Positions 49,703-61,440 of a DNA stretch of 64,000 bases are shown one piece after another. The notes below the pieces were generated by a model. The model ran no database searches and was not told the DNA's origin. It was given only the letters and a program-made list of their open reading frames with translations. The position numbers were made by a program, and so were the translations under genes. The stretch spans positions 2,708,001 to 2,772,000 of the forward strand of contig NZ_CP031555.1 of assembly GCF_003403095.1 (NCBI RefSeq). The letters run 5' to 3'. Each line of letters starts with the position of its first letter. The stretch's first letter is position 1. This DNA is from Thalassospira indica (GTDB lineage: Bacteria > Pseudomonadota > Alphaproteobacteria > Rhodospirillales > Thalassospiraceae).

Positions 49703-50560
49703 TCATGCGTCAAACATGTCCAGACGGACCGGATTGGCTTTTGCCACTTTGTCCAGTTCCATCAGAACCGAAAGAACTTCGGGAAGCTTGTTCAACGGGA
49801 TTTGGTTCGGGCCATCGGAAATGGCCGTCGCCGGGTTATCGTGGGTTTCGATAAACAGTGCTGCGATACCAACCGATACGGCCGCACGGGCCAGAACGGG
49901 CGCAAATTGGCGCTGGCCACCTGATGAGGTGCCCTGTCCGCCCGGCTGCTGAACCGAATGGGTGGCATCGAAGACAACCGGATAGCCCTGCTGGGCCATG
50001 GTGGGAAGTCCACGGAAGTCCGTGACAAGCGTGTTATAGCCAAAGCTGGTCCCACGGTCACAGAGCATGATGTTTTCATTGCCGGTCGCAGCCAGATTGT
50101 TGGCCACATTGACCATGTCCCAAGGTGCCAGGAACTGACCCTTTTTGACATTAACCGCACGGCCCGTTTTGCCAGCTGCCTGCAACAGATCGGCCTGACG
50201 GCACAAAAATGCCGGGATCTGCAGGATATCGGCAACCTCGGCCACTGCCGCACACTGATCAGGCAAATGCACGTCGGTCACAATCGGAAGCCCGGTGACT
50301 TCCTTGACCTCGGCCAGGATATCAAGACCTTCCTTAAGGCCAACACCGCGCTTGGACGTGGTGCTGGTCCGGTTGGCCTTGTCAAACGAGCTTTTATAAA
50401 CAAGCCCGATGCCAAGCCCTTCGGACAGTTCCTTAAGGGCTGTGGCCATCTCGAGCGCGTGCTGACGGCTTTCGATCGCGCACGGGCCTGCCAGAACGGC
50501 AAACGGCTTGTCGTTGGCGATTTCGATATTGCCGACTTTGACGGTTTTAATTTCGGTCAT
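49703..50560 (-). CDS. kdsA: 3-deoxy-8-phosphooctulonate (KDO-8-P) synthase
   Basis: KdsA condenses arabinose 5-phosphate with phosphoenolpyruvate to make KDO 8-phosphate for lipopolysaccharide. The 285-residue TIM barrel shows FAVLAGPCAIESRQHALE, YKSSFDKANRTS, GLPIVTDVHLPDQC, IPAFLCRQADLL and VFDATHSVQQPGG. The cysteine in GPCAIES suggests a metal-dependent class, though the metal site also needs a downstream NPDN/CDN-type region that I did not confirm. ATG 50560 is used; an upstream frame adds 15 residues. It follows pyrG by 58 bases. Confidence 0.95.
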   Translation of the reverse strand: MTEIKTVKVGNIEIANDKPFAVLAGPCAIESRQHALEMATALKELSEGLGIGLVYKSSFDKANRTSTTSKRGVGLKEGLDILAEVKEVTGLPIVTDVHLPDQCAAVAEVADILQIPAFLCRQADLLQAAGKTGRAVNVKKGQFLAPWDMVNVANNLAATGNENIMLCDRGTSFGYNTLVTDFRGLPTMAQQGYPVVFDATHSVQQPGGQGTSSGGQRQFAPVLARAAVSVGIAALFIETHDNPATAISDGPNQIPLNKLPEVLSVLMELDKVAKANPVRLDMFDA

Positions 50561-50618
50561 TGCACTGACTTTCTGTCGATCACTTGTGGCTGTTTGTTCT
50601 GGCACTCAGATACCAGGC

Positions 50619-52262
<1,644 letters not shown>

Positions 52263-52324
52263 TCAAAGCACAAAGCCTCGGTTCGATGCCATTCAGTGCA
52301 TCACGAACCGGGGAATACAACAAT

Positions 52325-52356
52325 CAAAAATTGAGGCGGCAAGTTTGCCGCCTCAG
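52325..52356 (-). terminator. Terminator of secG
   Basis: TGAGGCGGCAA and TTGCCGCCTCA form an 11-bp stem with a minimal loop, followed on the minus strand by ATTTTTG. Confidence 0.88.
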
Positions 52357-52373
52357 GTCGTCGGTTAATTTGT

Positions 52374-52715
52374 TTATCGGGTCGGAGCTGCGGGACCGGT
52401 GTCCTCGGCAGGCTCGGTGACCGCAGGGGCCGGTTCCGGCGCCTGATCCAGGATCGAGGCCGGTTGGCTATGGGTATTCGACTGAAGGGCAAGGATGATG
52501 CTGGTGATCATGAATGCGCCTGCAAGGATCGCGGTTGTACGGGTCAGCAGGTTCGCAGCACCGCGTGAACTCATCACGCCGAAGCCGCCGCCACCGCCGC
52601 CGCCGCCACTGTTACCGCCGATACCAAGCCCACCGCCCTCGCTGCGCTGCACGAGAATCACGGCAATCAGGCCGAGCGCAAGAAGAAGGTGGATTACCAG
52701 AATAACTGTTTGCAT
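52374..52715 (-). CDS. secG: Protein translocase subunit SecG
   Basis: Small SecYEG channel subunit of 113 residues. Two hydrophobic helices (TVILVIHLLLALGLIAVILVQ and LTRTTAILAGAFMITSIILAL) flank the typical SecG loop RSEGGGLGIGGNSGGG with an eight-glycine run and FGVMSSRGAANLL. The C-terminal tail is Pro/Ala/Glu-rich. It lies between tpiA and pyrG, the usual alphaproteobacterial order. Confidence 0.94.
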   Translation of the reverse strand: MQTVILVIHLLLALGLIAVILVQRSEGGGLGIGGNSGGGGGGGGFGVMSSRGAANLLTRTTAILAGAFMITSIILALQSNTHSQPASILDQAPEPAPAVTEPAEDTGPAAPTR

Positions 52716-52849
52716 GGTGTCGAAACTCTTGTCCTAATCTACCGATCCAAACGCAATTTGGCCCGGATCGGGCATAAATTTGATGCGTATTTAACGCGTT
52801 TTATGGCTGTTGGCTAGAGCATATTGAATTAAATCTGCTTGGGTATGAT

Positions 52850-53605
52850 TTAAGCGCAACTTTCAATAATTTGCCAGAAATCTTCAACCTTAAGGCTCGC
52901 CCCGCCGACAAGCGCCCCATCGACATCTTCAACGCCCAGCAATTCTTTGGCATTGGACGGCTTGACCGAGCCACCATAAAGAATACGGAATTCATTTCCG
53001 TCTTCGAACCGTTTCACAAGTTCCGCACGGATCGCTCGATGCACGTCGGCAACTTCTTCAACACTTGCCGTGCGCCCGGTCCCGATCGCCCAGACCGGCT
53101 CATAGGCGACAACCGTATTCTTGGCCGTCGCCCCGTCCGGAAGCGATACTGCCACCTGCCCGTTCACCACCGGCAGTGTCGCACCAAGATCGCGTTCTTC
53201 CTCGGTCTCGCCAACACAGACAACCGCGATCAGGCCGGCGTCATGGGCGGCAATCGCCTTTTTGCGAATATCGGTCGAACTTTCACCATGATCGGCGCGG
53301 CGTTCGGAATGTCCAACCAGAACATATTGCGCCCCGATATCGGTCAGCATCGGCGCAGCCAGATCACCAGTATGCGCACCAGAAATCGCGACGTGGCAAT
53401 CCTGCCCGCCAACCGCCACCACACTGCCATGTGTCACCCCGACAACATCCGAAAGAAGCGTTGCGGGTGGGCATACAAGAATATCGCAGCCAAGATCCCC
53501 TTTTTCAGATGCCTTTGCTGCCAGGCTTGATGCCAGCGCAAGACCGTCTGCACGCAAACAGTTCATTTTCCAGTTTCCGGCAATCAGGGGACGGCGTTGG
53601 GTCAT
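52850..53605 (-). CDS. tpiA: Triosephosphate isomerase
   Basis: TIM interconverts dihydroxyacetone phosphate and glyceraldehyde 3-phosphate. The 251-residue barrel has [15 protein letters not shown] (Lys), the histidine in [16 protein letters not shown], the catalytic Glu in [17 protein letters not shown] and the phosphate loop [18 protein letters not shown] 53605 ([15 protein letters not shown]) is chosen; the frame extends ten residues further without support. It heads the tpiA-secG-pyrG-kdsA-eno group. Confidence 0.97.
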   Translation of the reverse strand: MTQRRPLIAGNWKMNCLRADGLALASSLAAKASEKGDLGCDILVCPPATLLSDVVGVTHGSVVAVGGQDCHVAISGAHTGDLAAPMLTDIGAQYVLVGHSERRADHGESSTDIRKKAIAAHDAGLIAVVCVGETEEERDLGATLPVVNGQVAVSLPDGATAKNTVVAYEPVWAIGTGRTASVEEVADVHRAIRAELVKRFEDGNEFRILYGGSVKPSNAKELLGVEDVDGALVGGASLKVEDFWQIIESCA

Positions 53606-53946
53606 GGGACGATACCTCGTGCTGATCAGGTTCACATATTATCAATGTATCAAATTCATCGCGGCCATTTCGAAGCCGTTACCATTTGTTACAAGATCTG
53701 GTTCGACGCGGGTTTTAGCATGCCAGCACATCGGGGCCAAGTACCCGAAAACACCTGATCGCGCATTTAGAGTGTGATTGCTGTCATCTTCTATACAATC
53801 GCCTGTTGCCGCTGATAACACTCGCCATTAAGATGCGCGGCAAATTTGCTCGGACCTTTTCGTCTATCGCGTCGGCCGGGCGACCATAATGAAACGACGT
53901 CAAAGCCTGATTTTGGCGTCAAACCACGGATTGTTAGGCTTATCAT
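53606..53946. other. Divergent tpiA/ppiD intergenic region
   Basis: The 341 bases contain the upstream regions of both genes. No credible coding frame. A direct repeat CGTCAAA at 53898-53904 and 53917-53923 (19 bases apart, about two helical turns) lies 25-50 bases before ppiD; its meaning is unknown. Confidence 0.45.
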
Positions 53947-55842
53947 ATGCTTGCTGGCATTCGCACATTTTCGAAATCAATCTTCGCCAAGATCATCTTT
54001 GGCGTGATTGCACTGAGCTTCGTGATCTGGGGCCTGAACGCATCGATGCTCAATCTGGGCACCTCGCGTGAAGTTGCCGAAATCGGCAGCCAGAAAATCA
54101 CCCCGGTCGAACTGGATCGCGCCTTCCAGCGTAGCGTGCAGAATATGCAAAACATGTTCGGACCGAACTTCAACCAGCAGCAGGCCATTCAGATGGGCCT
54201 TCTGAACAATACGGTGCAGTCGCTCGTATCCCAGAAGATCCTGCGTGAAGATGCCAAAAACATCGGTATCGGCATCAGCGACGAAGCCGTCCGCGATCAG
54301 ATCTTCTCGTCTGACAGCTTCAAGGATCCGACCACCGGCCAGTTCAGCCGTGATCGCTTCCTGCAGGCCCTGTATCAGGCTGGCTATACCGAAAACGAAT
54401 TCATCAACGGTGTCCGTGGCGACATGATGAGCCAGCAGGTTGTCAGCAGCCTGACCAACCCGGCAACGGTGCCAGACATCATGGCGCGTCAGATCGTCGC
54501 TTACCGCAATGAACAGCGCAGCGGTTCGTTCTTTACACTGAACAAGGATGAATTCGCTGACATTCCGGTTGCTGATGACGCAACCCTGCGTGCCTATCAC
54601 GAAGAAAACGCGGCCCAGTTCACCGCGCCGGAAAGCCGCAATGTCACCCTTGCAACGCTGAGTGCCGCTGACCTGATTTCGACCGTCACCGTAACCGAAG
54701 ATGAAATCGCGGATGCCTACGCACAGCGTCAGGCAGAATTCCAGACCCCGGAAAAACGCACGGTCGAACAAATCCTGTTTTCGCCGAACGAAGAACAGAC
54801 CGCCCGTGAAGCCTATAAGCGCCTGCAGGAAGGTGCAGACTTCATGACGGTCGCCAAGGAAGACGCGAACATGGACGAAGCCATGGTCAAACTTGGCCAG
54901 TTCACCGCAAATGACATCCTGCCGGATCTCAGCGATGCGACCTTCTCGCTTGACGAAGGCGGCATCTCCGAGCCGGTTGAAACCGCTCTTGGCTGGCACA
55001 TCATTCGCGTATCCTCGATCACCCCGGGCAGCACGCAAAGCCTCGATGAAGTCCGCGACATCATTGTTGACGGCCTCAAACAGTTCAAAGCCGAAGACGC
55101 CATCTATGATCTGGCGGCCACCTTTGATGAAGAACTCGGTGCCGGCACCCCGATCGAAGATGCCGCACGCGATGTTGGCGCAAAGACCTACAAGCTTGAT
55201 GGTGTTGTCCGCGGCGAAGGCCTTGCTGGTCAGGATGTCGATGGTGCCGATGAAATCAACGCCAAGATTTTCGAGCTCGAAAATGGCGAGGAAAGCTTCC
55301 TCGAAGAAACCGCTTCGGGCACGCGCTATGTCGTTCGTGTTGAAAACGTAACTCCGTCGGCGCTTCGTCCGTTTGACGAAGTCCGCGACGAAGTTGTCGC
55401 CGCCTGGACCGCCGAAGAACGCCAACGCCTGATGATGGAAAAGGCCGAAGAACTGGCTGGCAACATCAATACGTCCGGTGCTGATCTCGCAACCCTCGCC
55501 TCCGAAGACGGGGCAGACGTTCGTGAAACCGGCCTGACCCGTCGTACCGGCCGTGGTCTTGCAGATGACGTCAACCCGGCGATTGCCGCTGCCCTCTTCA
55601 CCCTTGAAGACGGCAAGGCCAAAGCCATCCAGACCGGCGAAGACGTCATGATCGTCAAGCTTGATGAAATTCAGGCCGCCGACATCAACACCGCCGATGC
55701 CGCACCGGTAAATGACGAGCTCAAGGAAGCGCTCAACGAAGACATCCTTGCGCAGTATCTCAACTACCTGAACGAGGAAATCTCGGTCAGCGTCAATAAC
55801 AGCGTGATCAACGAGCTTTATCAGCCGACCGCTGCAAACTGA
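53947..55842 (+). CDS. ppiD: Peptidyl-prolyl isomerase PpiD/SurA-like, membrane-anchored
   Basis: Periplasmic folding factor of 631 residues. An N-terminal helix (ISKIIFGVIALSFVIWGL region, about 12-30) anchors it; SurA-N-like chaperone segments follow, starting NLGTSREVAEIGSQKITPVELDRAFQ. A parvulin-type PPIase domain spans about 265-365 (EKRTVEQILFSPNEEQTAREAY, DLSDATFSLDEGGISEPVETALGWHIIRV). A second repeat-like region fills the C-terminal half. It probably assists outer-membrane and exported protein folding next to SecYEG. A terminator follows. Confidence 0.92.
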   Translation: MLAGIRTFSKSIFAKIIFGVIALSFVIWGLNASMLNLGTSREVAEIGSQKITPVELDRAFQRSVQNMQNMFGPNFNQQQAIQMGLLNNTVQSLVSQKILREDAKNIGIGISDEAVRDQIFSSDSFKDPTTGQFSRDRFLQALYQAGYTENEFINGVRGDMMSQQVVSSLTNPATVPDIMARQIVAYRNEQRSGSFFTLNKDEFADIPVADDATLRAYHEENAAQFTAPESRNVTLATLSAADLISTVTVTEDEIADAYAQRQAEFQTPEKRTVEQILFSPNEEQTAREAYKRLQEGADFMTVAKEDANMDEAMVKLGQFTANDILPDLSDATFSLDEGGISEPVETALGWHIIRVSSITPGSTQSLDEVRDIIVDGLKQFKAEDAIYDLAATFDEELGAGTPIEDAARDVGAKTYKLDGVVRGEGLAGQDVDGADEINAKIFELENGEESFLEETASGTRYVVRVENVTPSALRPFDEVRDEVVAAWTAEERQRLMMEKAEELAGNINTSGADLATLASEDGADVRETGLTRRTGRGLADDVNPAIAAALFTLEDGKAKAIQTGEDVMIVKLDEIQAADINTADAAPVNDELKEALNEDILAQYLNYLNEEISVSVNNSVINELYQPTAAN

Positions 55843-55854
55843 TACGCATCCAGG

Positions 55855-55886
55855 GGCGACCGGAAAATCCGGTCGCCCTTTTTCTA
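55855..55886 (+). terminator. Terminator of ppiD
   Basis: GGGCGACCGG-AAAAT-CCGGTCGCCC is a perfect 10-bp stem followed by TTTTTCT, 14 bases after the stop. Confidence 0.92.
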
Positions 55887-55936
55887 TCTCAAAGACGCCG
55901 TCGCCAAACGGACCAAGCCCAACCAGCGGACAAATC

Positions 55937-57436
55937 ATGGAAATCAAACCGGATTTCACCAGTTTCAAGCAAAACTACGACAACGGCATTTCGCAGGTTC
56001 TCTGGACCGCGCTGACCGCTGATCTTGATACGCCGGTCTCGGCATTCCTCAAGATCGCCGAAGGCATGCCAAACACCTATTTGCTTGAATCTGTTGAAGG
56101 CGGATCGGTCCGCGGGCGCTATTCCTTCCTCGGTCTCAAGCCCGATCTGATCTGGCGCTGTTTTGGCAACAAGGCCGAACTCAACCGACGCGCCATGGCT
56201 GATGCCGACGCCTTCGTGGCCGAGGATGACGCCCCGCTCGAAAGCCTCAAGAAACTGATCGCCGAAAGCCATATCGAACTGCCCGACAACCTGCCGCCCA
56301 TGAGTGCCGGTCTGGTCGGCTATATGGGTTACGACACCGTCCGCCTGATGGAAAAGCTTCCTGACAGCAACAAGGACGAACTTGATGTCCCGGATGGCAT
56401 TTTCATCCGCCCGACCGTGACGGCAAGTTTTGACACCATCGAAGACACGGTTACCGTGGTGACGCCCGTGCGCCCGGAAAGCGGCATTTCGGCGGATGCG
56501 GCCTATGATCTGGCCTGCGCGCGTCTTAATGACGTGGTCCAACAGTTCCAGCGCAATCTGTTTATCGACCGCCGGTCCAAATCCGTGCCCGATACCCTGC
56601 CGGAGCCTGCGGTCAGCGTGACCGAGGCCGGGTTCCACGACATGGTCGAAAAGGCCAAGGATTATATTCGCGCTGGCGATATCTTTCAGGTGGTGCTGTC
56701 ACAGCGCTACACGCTGCCCTATCAGCTCCCGCCCTTTGCCTTTTACCGGGCTTTGCGCCGCATCAACCCGTCACCCTTCATGTTCTATCTTGATATCGGC
56801 GGGTTTCAGGTCGTCGGTGCCAGCCCGGAAATCCTGGTGCGGCTCCGCGACGGCGAAGTCACCATTCGCCCGATTGCCGGTACCCGTCGGCGCGGCAAAA
56901 CGCCCGATGACGACAAACTCATGGCCCAGGACCTGCTCGACGATCCCAAGGAACGCTCCGAACATCTGATGTTGCTCGATCTTGGCCGCAATGATGTCGG
57001 GCGCGTTTCCAAACCGGGCACCGTCCGCGTCACCGACCGCGAACAGATCGAATACTATTCCCACGTCATGCACATCGTCTCTAACGTGGTCGGGCAGATT
57101 GACGAAACCAAATATGACGCCATGGATGCGCTCAAGGCTGGTTTCCCGGCCGGAACCGTTTCGGGCGCGCCCAAGGTCCGCGCCATGGAAATCATTGATG
57201 AACTGGAATCGGTGCGCCGTGGCATCTATGCCGGGTGCATCGGCTATATCTCGGCCGACGGCTCGATGGATACCTGCATTGCGCTTCGCACCGCCGTCAT
57301 CAAGGACGAAAAAATCCATATTCAGGCCGGTGCCGGTGTCGTCGTCGACAGCAAACCGGAACTCGAACACAAGGAATGCCAGAACAAGGCTGGTGCGCTG
57401 ATGGCCGCTGCCCGCGAAGCCCATCGCTTCGCCTGA
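55937..57436 (+). CDS. trpE: Anthranilate synthase component I
   Basis: TrpE makes anthranilate from chorismate with ammonia supplied by TrpG. The 499-residue protein has the N-terminal Trp-binding region with the feedback motif LLESVEGG, and the chorismate-binding domain: AGDIFQVVLSQRY, FYRALRRINPSPFMFYLD, GASPEILVRL, PIAGTRRRG, LLDLGRNDVGRV and AGFPAGTVSGAPKVRAME. A terminator between trpE and the next gene separates it from trpGDC, which lies 1.5 kb further on; no leader peptide with Trp codons is apparent before it. Confidence 0.97.
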   Translation: MEIKPDFTSFKQNYDNGISQVLWTALTADLDTPVSAFLKIAEGMPNTYLLESVEGGSVRGRYSFLGLKPDLIWRCFGNKAELNRRAMADADAFVAEDDAPLESLKKLIAESHIELPDNLPPMSAGLVGYMGYDTVRLMEKLPDSNKDELDVPDGIFIRPTVTASFDTIEDTVTVVTPVRPESGISADAAYDLACARLNDVVQQFQRNLFIDRRSKSVPDTLPEPAVSVTEAGFHDMVEKAKDYIRAGDIFQVVLSQRYTLPYQLPPFAFYRALRRINPSPFMFYLDIGGFQVVGASPEILVRLRDGEVTIRPIAGTRRRGKTPDDDKLMAQDLLDDPKERSEHLMLLDLGRNDVGRVSKPGTVRVTDREQIEYYSHVMHIVSNVVGQIDETKYDAMDALKAGFPAGTVSGAPKVRAMEIIDELESVRRGIYAGCIGYISADGSMDTCIALRTAVIKDEKIHIQAGAGVVVDSKPELEHKECQNKAGALMAAAREAHRFA

Positions 57437-57453
57437 TCTTCGATCGCGCAAAC

Positions 57454-57487
57454 AAAAAGGGCTGCAGAATCACTGCAGCCCTTTTTC
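57454..57487. terminator. Bidirectional terminator between trpE and yibQ-like gene
   Basis: AAAAAGGGCTGCAG and CTGCAGCCCTTTTT form a strong stem around AATCA, with A/T runs on both sides, between convergent genes. Confidence 0.9.
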
Positions 57488-57504
57488 ATATCCGCTAGGT
57501 CAAC

Positions 57505-58719
57505 CTAGCCGGTAACACTTCGCATCGACCGGCGCAACACATCGGTAATCGGCACCAGCACAAAGCCCTTGGCCTGAATTTCGGGGATCCATGTTTTAAG
57601 CGCCCCGATTGTCAGATCGCGCGGATGGCCAATCGCAATCGCAAAGCCCTGTTTGCGGGCGACATTTTCGGTGCGGGCCAACATATCGGCGATCTTGGCC
57701 GCATCATCGGCATCATCAATAAAGATATCACGTGTGATTGCCGGGACGCCAAAGCTGCTGGCCGTTGAATAGCCGACCGAGTCTGCGCTGGTCCGGCTAT
57801 CAAGGAACATTAGGCCGCGTGATTTCATCACTTCCATGACGATTTTCATGCGTTCCGGATCGGCGGTAAACTTGCTGCCCATGTGATTATTCACACCGAC
57901 ATAGCCATCAAAACGATCCAGCATCCAGGTCATTTCATTAAGGATCGTCTGGCGGTCATAGCTTGCCAGCAAGGCATGCGGCCCCGGATCAACCGATGCG
58001 GATGACGGCTCCATCGGCATATGCAACATCACTTCATGACCGGCCTTGCGCGCGGCATTGACCTGTGCCTGCAAATCACGGGCATAGGGCAGATAGGAAA
58101 TCGTGATCGGCCCCGGCAGATCGACCGTCTTGGCGGTGCGCGGCTGATCAAGGCCGGCATCATCAATCACAATCGCAATCACCGGCTTGTCGCCAGTATC
58201 CTGTGTCAGCGCGGCATATTTCTGCCACGGCTGATTTGTCGGGCCAACGGTTGCGACCGGAACATCATTGCCGCTATCGCCAGGAAGGATATCCCCGGCC
58301 TGGGCCGGTTTGCGCGCGGCCGGTGCTGGCACAAAGTCCGTCAGACCCTGCCCGCCTTGCCCGGTGGATCGCGTCGTTTCGTTATTTTCGCCGACAAGAT
58401 ATCCCGTGCGTCCGCGTTCGGAAACATTGGCATTTTCCGAAAGCCTGTAATCCTTGCGAAGCTTCGGGGTCGGCTCCGGCTCTGCCAGGGCATAATTCGG
58501 TGCACCTTGATCCGCTGCGCGGCCAAATTCATCCGACGCGCGATCAAGTTCAAGCATGCTGCCAACGGCAATAATAGCCGAAAGCGTGCCCGCAACAAAG
58601 GCCCCGCCCAGCATCAGGCGGCCAATGCCGCCCGATTTCCTTTTCGGGGCGGTCTTTTTACGAGTGGATTTCTTGGGTGCCGCCTTCTTACGTTTGGCGG
58701 TCGTTGCCCGGCGTGCCAC
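57505..58719 (-). CDS. Divergent polysaccharide deacetylase family protein (YibQ/DUF610-like)
   Basis: The 404-residue protein has a Lys/Arg/Ala-rich N terminus (MARRATTAKRKKAAPKK), a probable membrane helix (LMLGGAFVAGTLSAIIAVG), a low-complexity linker and the NodB-like barrel from about residue 175. Its active-site acids are in VIAIVIDDAGLDQ, with histidine/asparagine in GYVGVNNHMGSKF, the aspartate in LMFLDSRTSADS and the lysine/glycine of IGHPRDLTIGAL. Function is unknown, probably cell-envelope related. Transcribed against trpE and trpG, it interrupts the trp gene order. Confidence 0.88.
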   Translation of the reverse strand: MARRATTAKRKKAAPKKSTRKKTAPKRKSGGIGRLMLGGAFVAGTLSAIIAVGSMLELDRASDEFGRAADQGAPNYALAEPEPTPKLRKDYRLSENANVSERGRTGYLVGENNETTRSTGQGGQGLTDFVPAPAARKPAQAGDILPGDSGNDVPVATVGPTNQPWQKYAALTQDTGDKPVIAIVIDDAGLDQPRTAKTVDLPGPITISYLPYARDLQAQVNAARKAGHEVMLHMPMEPSSASVDPGPHALLASYDRQTILNEMTWMLDRFDGYVGVNNHMGSKFTADPERMKIVMEVMKSRGLMFLDSRTSADSVGYSTASSFGVPAITRDIFIDDADDAAKIADMLARTENVARKQGFAIAIGHPRDLTIGALKTWIPEIQAKGFVLVPITDVLRRSMRSVTG

Positions 58720-58987
58720 GCTGTGGTCTCCAGTATTCGTTGGCTGGGATGCTCGTAGCGACCAAACACACGGTTTGGCCCCTTCCCATATGGTGATTAT
58801 ATACCGATCAAGTCGGTTTGTGTTTTCACGTTTTTAAAACAGTTCTGGTTAGCGCACGGTTAAAGGATCATTTACGCGATGATCAAAGACACCCCGGTCG
58901 CAAAAAACCCTTGCTCTGCTTCTGCTTGACGTAGCGACACGGGCGTTTATTCTCTGCCGACCTTAATGTAGACAGGCCCATCCGACG

Positions 58988-59560
58988 ATGTATCTCCTCA
59001 TCGACAATTACGACAGTTTCACATTCAATCTGTGGCACTATCTGCGCGAACTCGGCCCAGAGGTCGAAGTGCGCCGCAATGACGAGGTTACCGTCAATGA
59101 GGCTATGGCATTCAATCCCGAGGGCATTGTCATTTCCCCCGGCCCGTGTGACCCGGAACGGGCGGGCATTTGCCTTGATTTGATCAAGGCTGCGGCAGGC
59201 AAGGTCAAATTGCTCGGTGTGTGTCTGGGGCATCAATCCATCGGTCAGGCCTTTGGCGGCAAGGTGGTCCGTGCGCCCGAATGCATGCATGGCAAAACCG
59301 ATGCAATGAAACATGCTGGTACCAGCGTTTTTAAAGGCCTGCCCAGCCCGTTTGAGGCCACCCGCTATCACTCGCTGGTGATTGAACGCGAAACTTTGCC
59401 CGACAGCCTTGAAATCACCGCCGAAAGCGGAGATGGTCTGATTATGGGTGTGCGTCACAAGACCCATCAAATTCATGGTGTCCAGTTCCACCCGGAAAGT
59501 ATCGCTTCGGAACATGGCCACGCCCTGCTTAAGAATTTTATCGACTATACCGGTGCATAA
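58988..59560 (+). CDS. trpG: Anthranilate synthase component II (glutamine amidotransferase)
   Basis: TrpG hydrolyses glutamine to supply ammonia to TrpE. The 190-residue class I amidotransferase has the start [18 protein letters not shown], the nucleophile cysteine in [15 protein letters not shown], and the His-Glu pair in [14 protein letters not shown]. It may also serve 4-aminobenzoate synthesis (PabA), a common dual role. It heads the trpGDC-moaC run. Confidence 0.95.
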   Translation: MYLLIDNYDSFTFNLWHYLRELGPEVEVRRNDEVTVNEAMAFNPEGIVISPGPCDPERAGICLDLIKAAAGKVKLLGVCLGHQSIGQAFGGKVVRAPECMHGKTDAMKHAGTSVFKGLPSPFEATRYHSLVIERETLPDSLEITAESGDGLIMGVRHKTHQIHGVQFHPESIASEHGHALLKNFIDYTGA

Positions 59561-59592
59561 TTCGCACCGGACCGCAAACCAAGGAAGACCCG

Positions 59593-60627
59593 ATGTCGAC
59601 TGATCATGATCTGAAGCCAATTCTGGCCAAAGTCGCAGATGGCGAAAAACTGACCGAAAGCATGGCCGAGGCGGCCTTTAACGTGCTGATGTCCGGTCAG
59701 GCAACGCCATCGCAAATGGGGGCTTTCCTGATGGGGTTGCGCCTGCGCGGTGAAACCGTTGATGAAATCACCGGTGCGGCCCGTGTCATGCGCGAAAAGG
59801 CCACCGGCATCATCGCCCCGGAAAATGCGGTCGATACCTGCGGCACCGGTGGTGATGGCAGTGGCACCTATAACATCTCGACCGGGGCGGCGATCGTGGC
59901 TGCCGCCGCCGGTGCCACCGTTGCCAAGCACGGCAACCGTGCGGCATCGTCCAAATCCGGGTCTGCGGATGTTTTGATGGCGCTTGGTGTCAATCTTGAT
60001 GCCGATATGAAGCTTCTGGAAAAGGCGCTGCGCGACATCAATCTTTGCTTCATGATGGCAACCCGCCACCATTCGGCGATGCGCCATGTCATGCCGACCC
60101 GTGTTGAAATGGGCACGCGCACCATCTTTAACCTGCTGGGACCGCTGGCCAACCCGGCCAAGACCAAACGTCAGGTTCTTGGCGTCTTTGCCAAACAGTG
60201 GGTAGAACCGATTGCCAATGTATTGAACCGTCTGGGATCGGTCCATGCCTGGGTTGTTCATGGCCACAGCGGCCTTGATGAAATCTCGACCACCGGCCCG
60301 ACCTATGTTGCCGAGGTCAAGAACGGCAAGGTCACCACATTTGAAATCAGCCCAAGTGATTTCGGCCTTGAAACCGTAACGCTTGACGACCTCAAGGGCG
60401 GTGATGCCGATGTCAATGCCAAGGCCATTCTTGATCTGCTGGCTGCCCAAAAAGGGGCCTATCGCGACATCGTTTTGATGAATGCCGGTGCGGCCCTTGT
60501 CGTCACCGGGATTGCCAGTGATCTGGCCGATGGCATCAAAAAGGCATCCGAGGCGATTGATAGCGGCAAGGCCGCCGAAACCCTGCAAGGCCTTGTGACA
60601 ATCACCAACGAAGGAACCCCGGCGTGA
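59593..60627 (+). CDS. trpD: Anthranilate phosphoribosyltransferase
   Basis: TrpD joins anthranilate with PRPP. The 344-residue protein shows the glycine loop [17 protein letters not shown], the [21 protein letters not shown] region, [19 protein letters not shown] and [17 protein letters not shown]. It lies 32 bases after trpG and its stop overlaps the trpC GTG by four bases (GTGA). Confidence 0.97.
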   Translation: MSTDHDLKPILAKVADGEKLTESMAEAAFNVLMSGQATPSQMGAFLMGLRLRGETVDEITGAARVMREKATGIIAPENAVDTCGTGGDGSGTYNISTGAAIVAAAAGATVAKHGNRAASSKSGSADVLMALGVNLDADMKLLEKALRDINLCFMMATRHHSAMRHVMPTRVEMGTRTIFNLLGPLANPAKTKRQVLGVFAKQWVEPIANVLNRLGSVHAWVVHGHSGLDEISTTGPTYVAEVKNGKVTTFEISPSDFGLETVTLDDLKGGDADVNAKAILDLLAAQKGAYRDIVLMNAGAALVVTGIASDLADGIKKASEAIDSGKAAETLQGLVTITNEGTPA

Positions 60628-61421
60628 GCGACGTACTAGCCAAAATCTGCAATGACAAGCGCGATCACGTTGCGGCCTGCAAGGCGCGCAAGACGCTCGC
60701 CACCCTCGAGGCCGAGGCAAAGGAACAATCCGCCCCGCGTGGCTTTATCAAGGCGCTTGAAACCAGCGTTGCCTATGGGCGTTATGGCCTGATTGCCGAA
60801 ATCAAAAAGGCATCGCCTTCCAAGGGGCTGATCCGCCCGGACTTCAATCCGCCCGAACTCGCCAAGGCCTATAAGGCGGGCGGCGCAAGCTGCCTGTCGG
60901 TTTTGACCGACATCCCCTATTTCCAGGGCGATGACAGCTATCTGGTCGCAGCCCGTGCGGCGGTTGATCTTCCGGCCCTTCGCAAGGACTTCATGGTTGA
61001 TCCCTATCAGATCACCGAGGCGCGTGCATTGGGGGCCGATTGCATCCTTCTGATCATGGCGGCCCTTGAAGATAGCTTGGCTTCTGAGCTTGAAGATGCT
61101 GCGCACAGCCTTGGCATGGATGTTTTGATTGAGGTGCACAACGCCCCGGAACTCGAACGCGCGCTTAAGCTGAAATCACGCCTTTTGGGGATCAACAACC
61201 GCAACCTCAAAACCATGGAAACCAGCCTCACCACGACCGAGGAACTGGCAGGCATGGTCGGCGATGATCGGTTGCTGGTGGCCGAAAGCGGCCTGTTTAC
61301 CCCGGACGATTTGGCACGCATGGCAAAGGTCGGCGCTGAGTGCTTCCTGATTGGCGAAAGCCTGATGCGCCAGGACGACGTCGCAACCGCCACCCGCAAC
61401 CTGCTGGGCCTTGCGGCCTGA
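60624..61421 (+). CDS. trpC: Indole-3-glycerol-phosphate synthase
   Basis: TrpC closes the indole ring from carboxyphenylamino-deoxyribulose phosphate. The 265-residue TIM barrel has [16 protein letters not shown] (catalytic Lys), [43 protein letters not shown] and [15 protein letters not shown]. It starts with GTG 60624 and overlaps trpD by four bases. No trpF fusion, so TrpF is encoded elsewhere. Confidence 0.97.
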   Translation: MSDVLAKICNDKRDHVAACKARKTLATLEAEAKEQSAPRGFIKALETSVAYGRYGLIAEIKKASPSKGLIRPDFNPPELAKAYKAGGASCLSVLTDIPYFQGDDSYLVAARAAVDLPALRKDFMVDPYQITEARALGADCILLIMAALEDSLASELEDAAHSLGMDVLIEVHNAPELERALKLKSRLLGINNRNLKTMETSLTTTEELAGMVGDDRLLVAESGLFTPDDLARMAKVGAECFLIGESLMRQDDVATATRNLLGLAA

Positions 61422-61440
61422 TCAATACTGGACAGAACCA

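Noticed and set aside
52577..52612. Triplet tract in secG as a phase-variable repeat
   Set aside because: The tract encodes the normal glycine-rich loop of SecG, its units are imperfect and changes in steps of three would not shift the frame.
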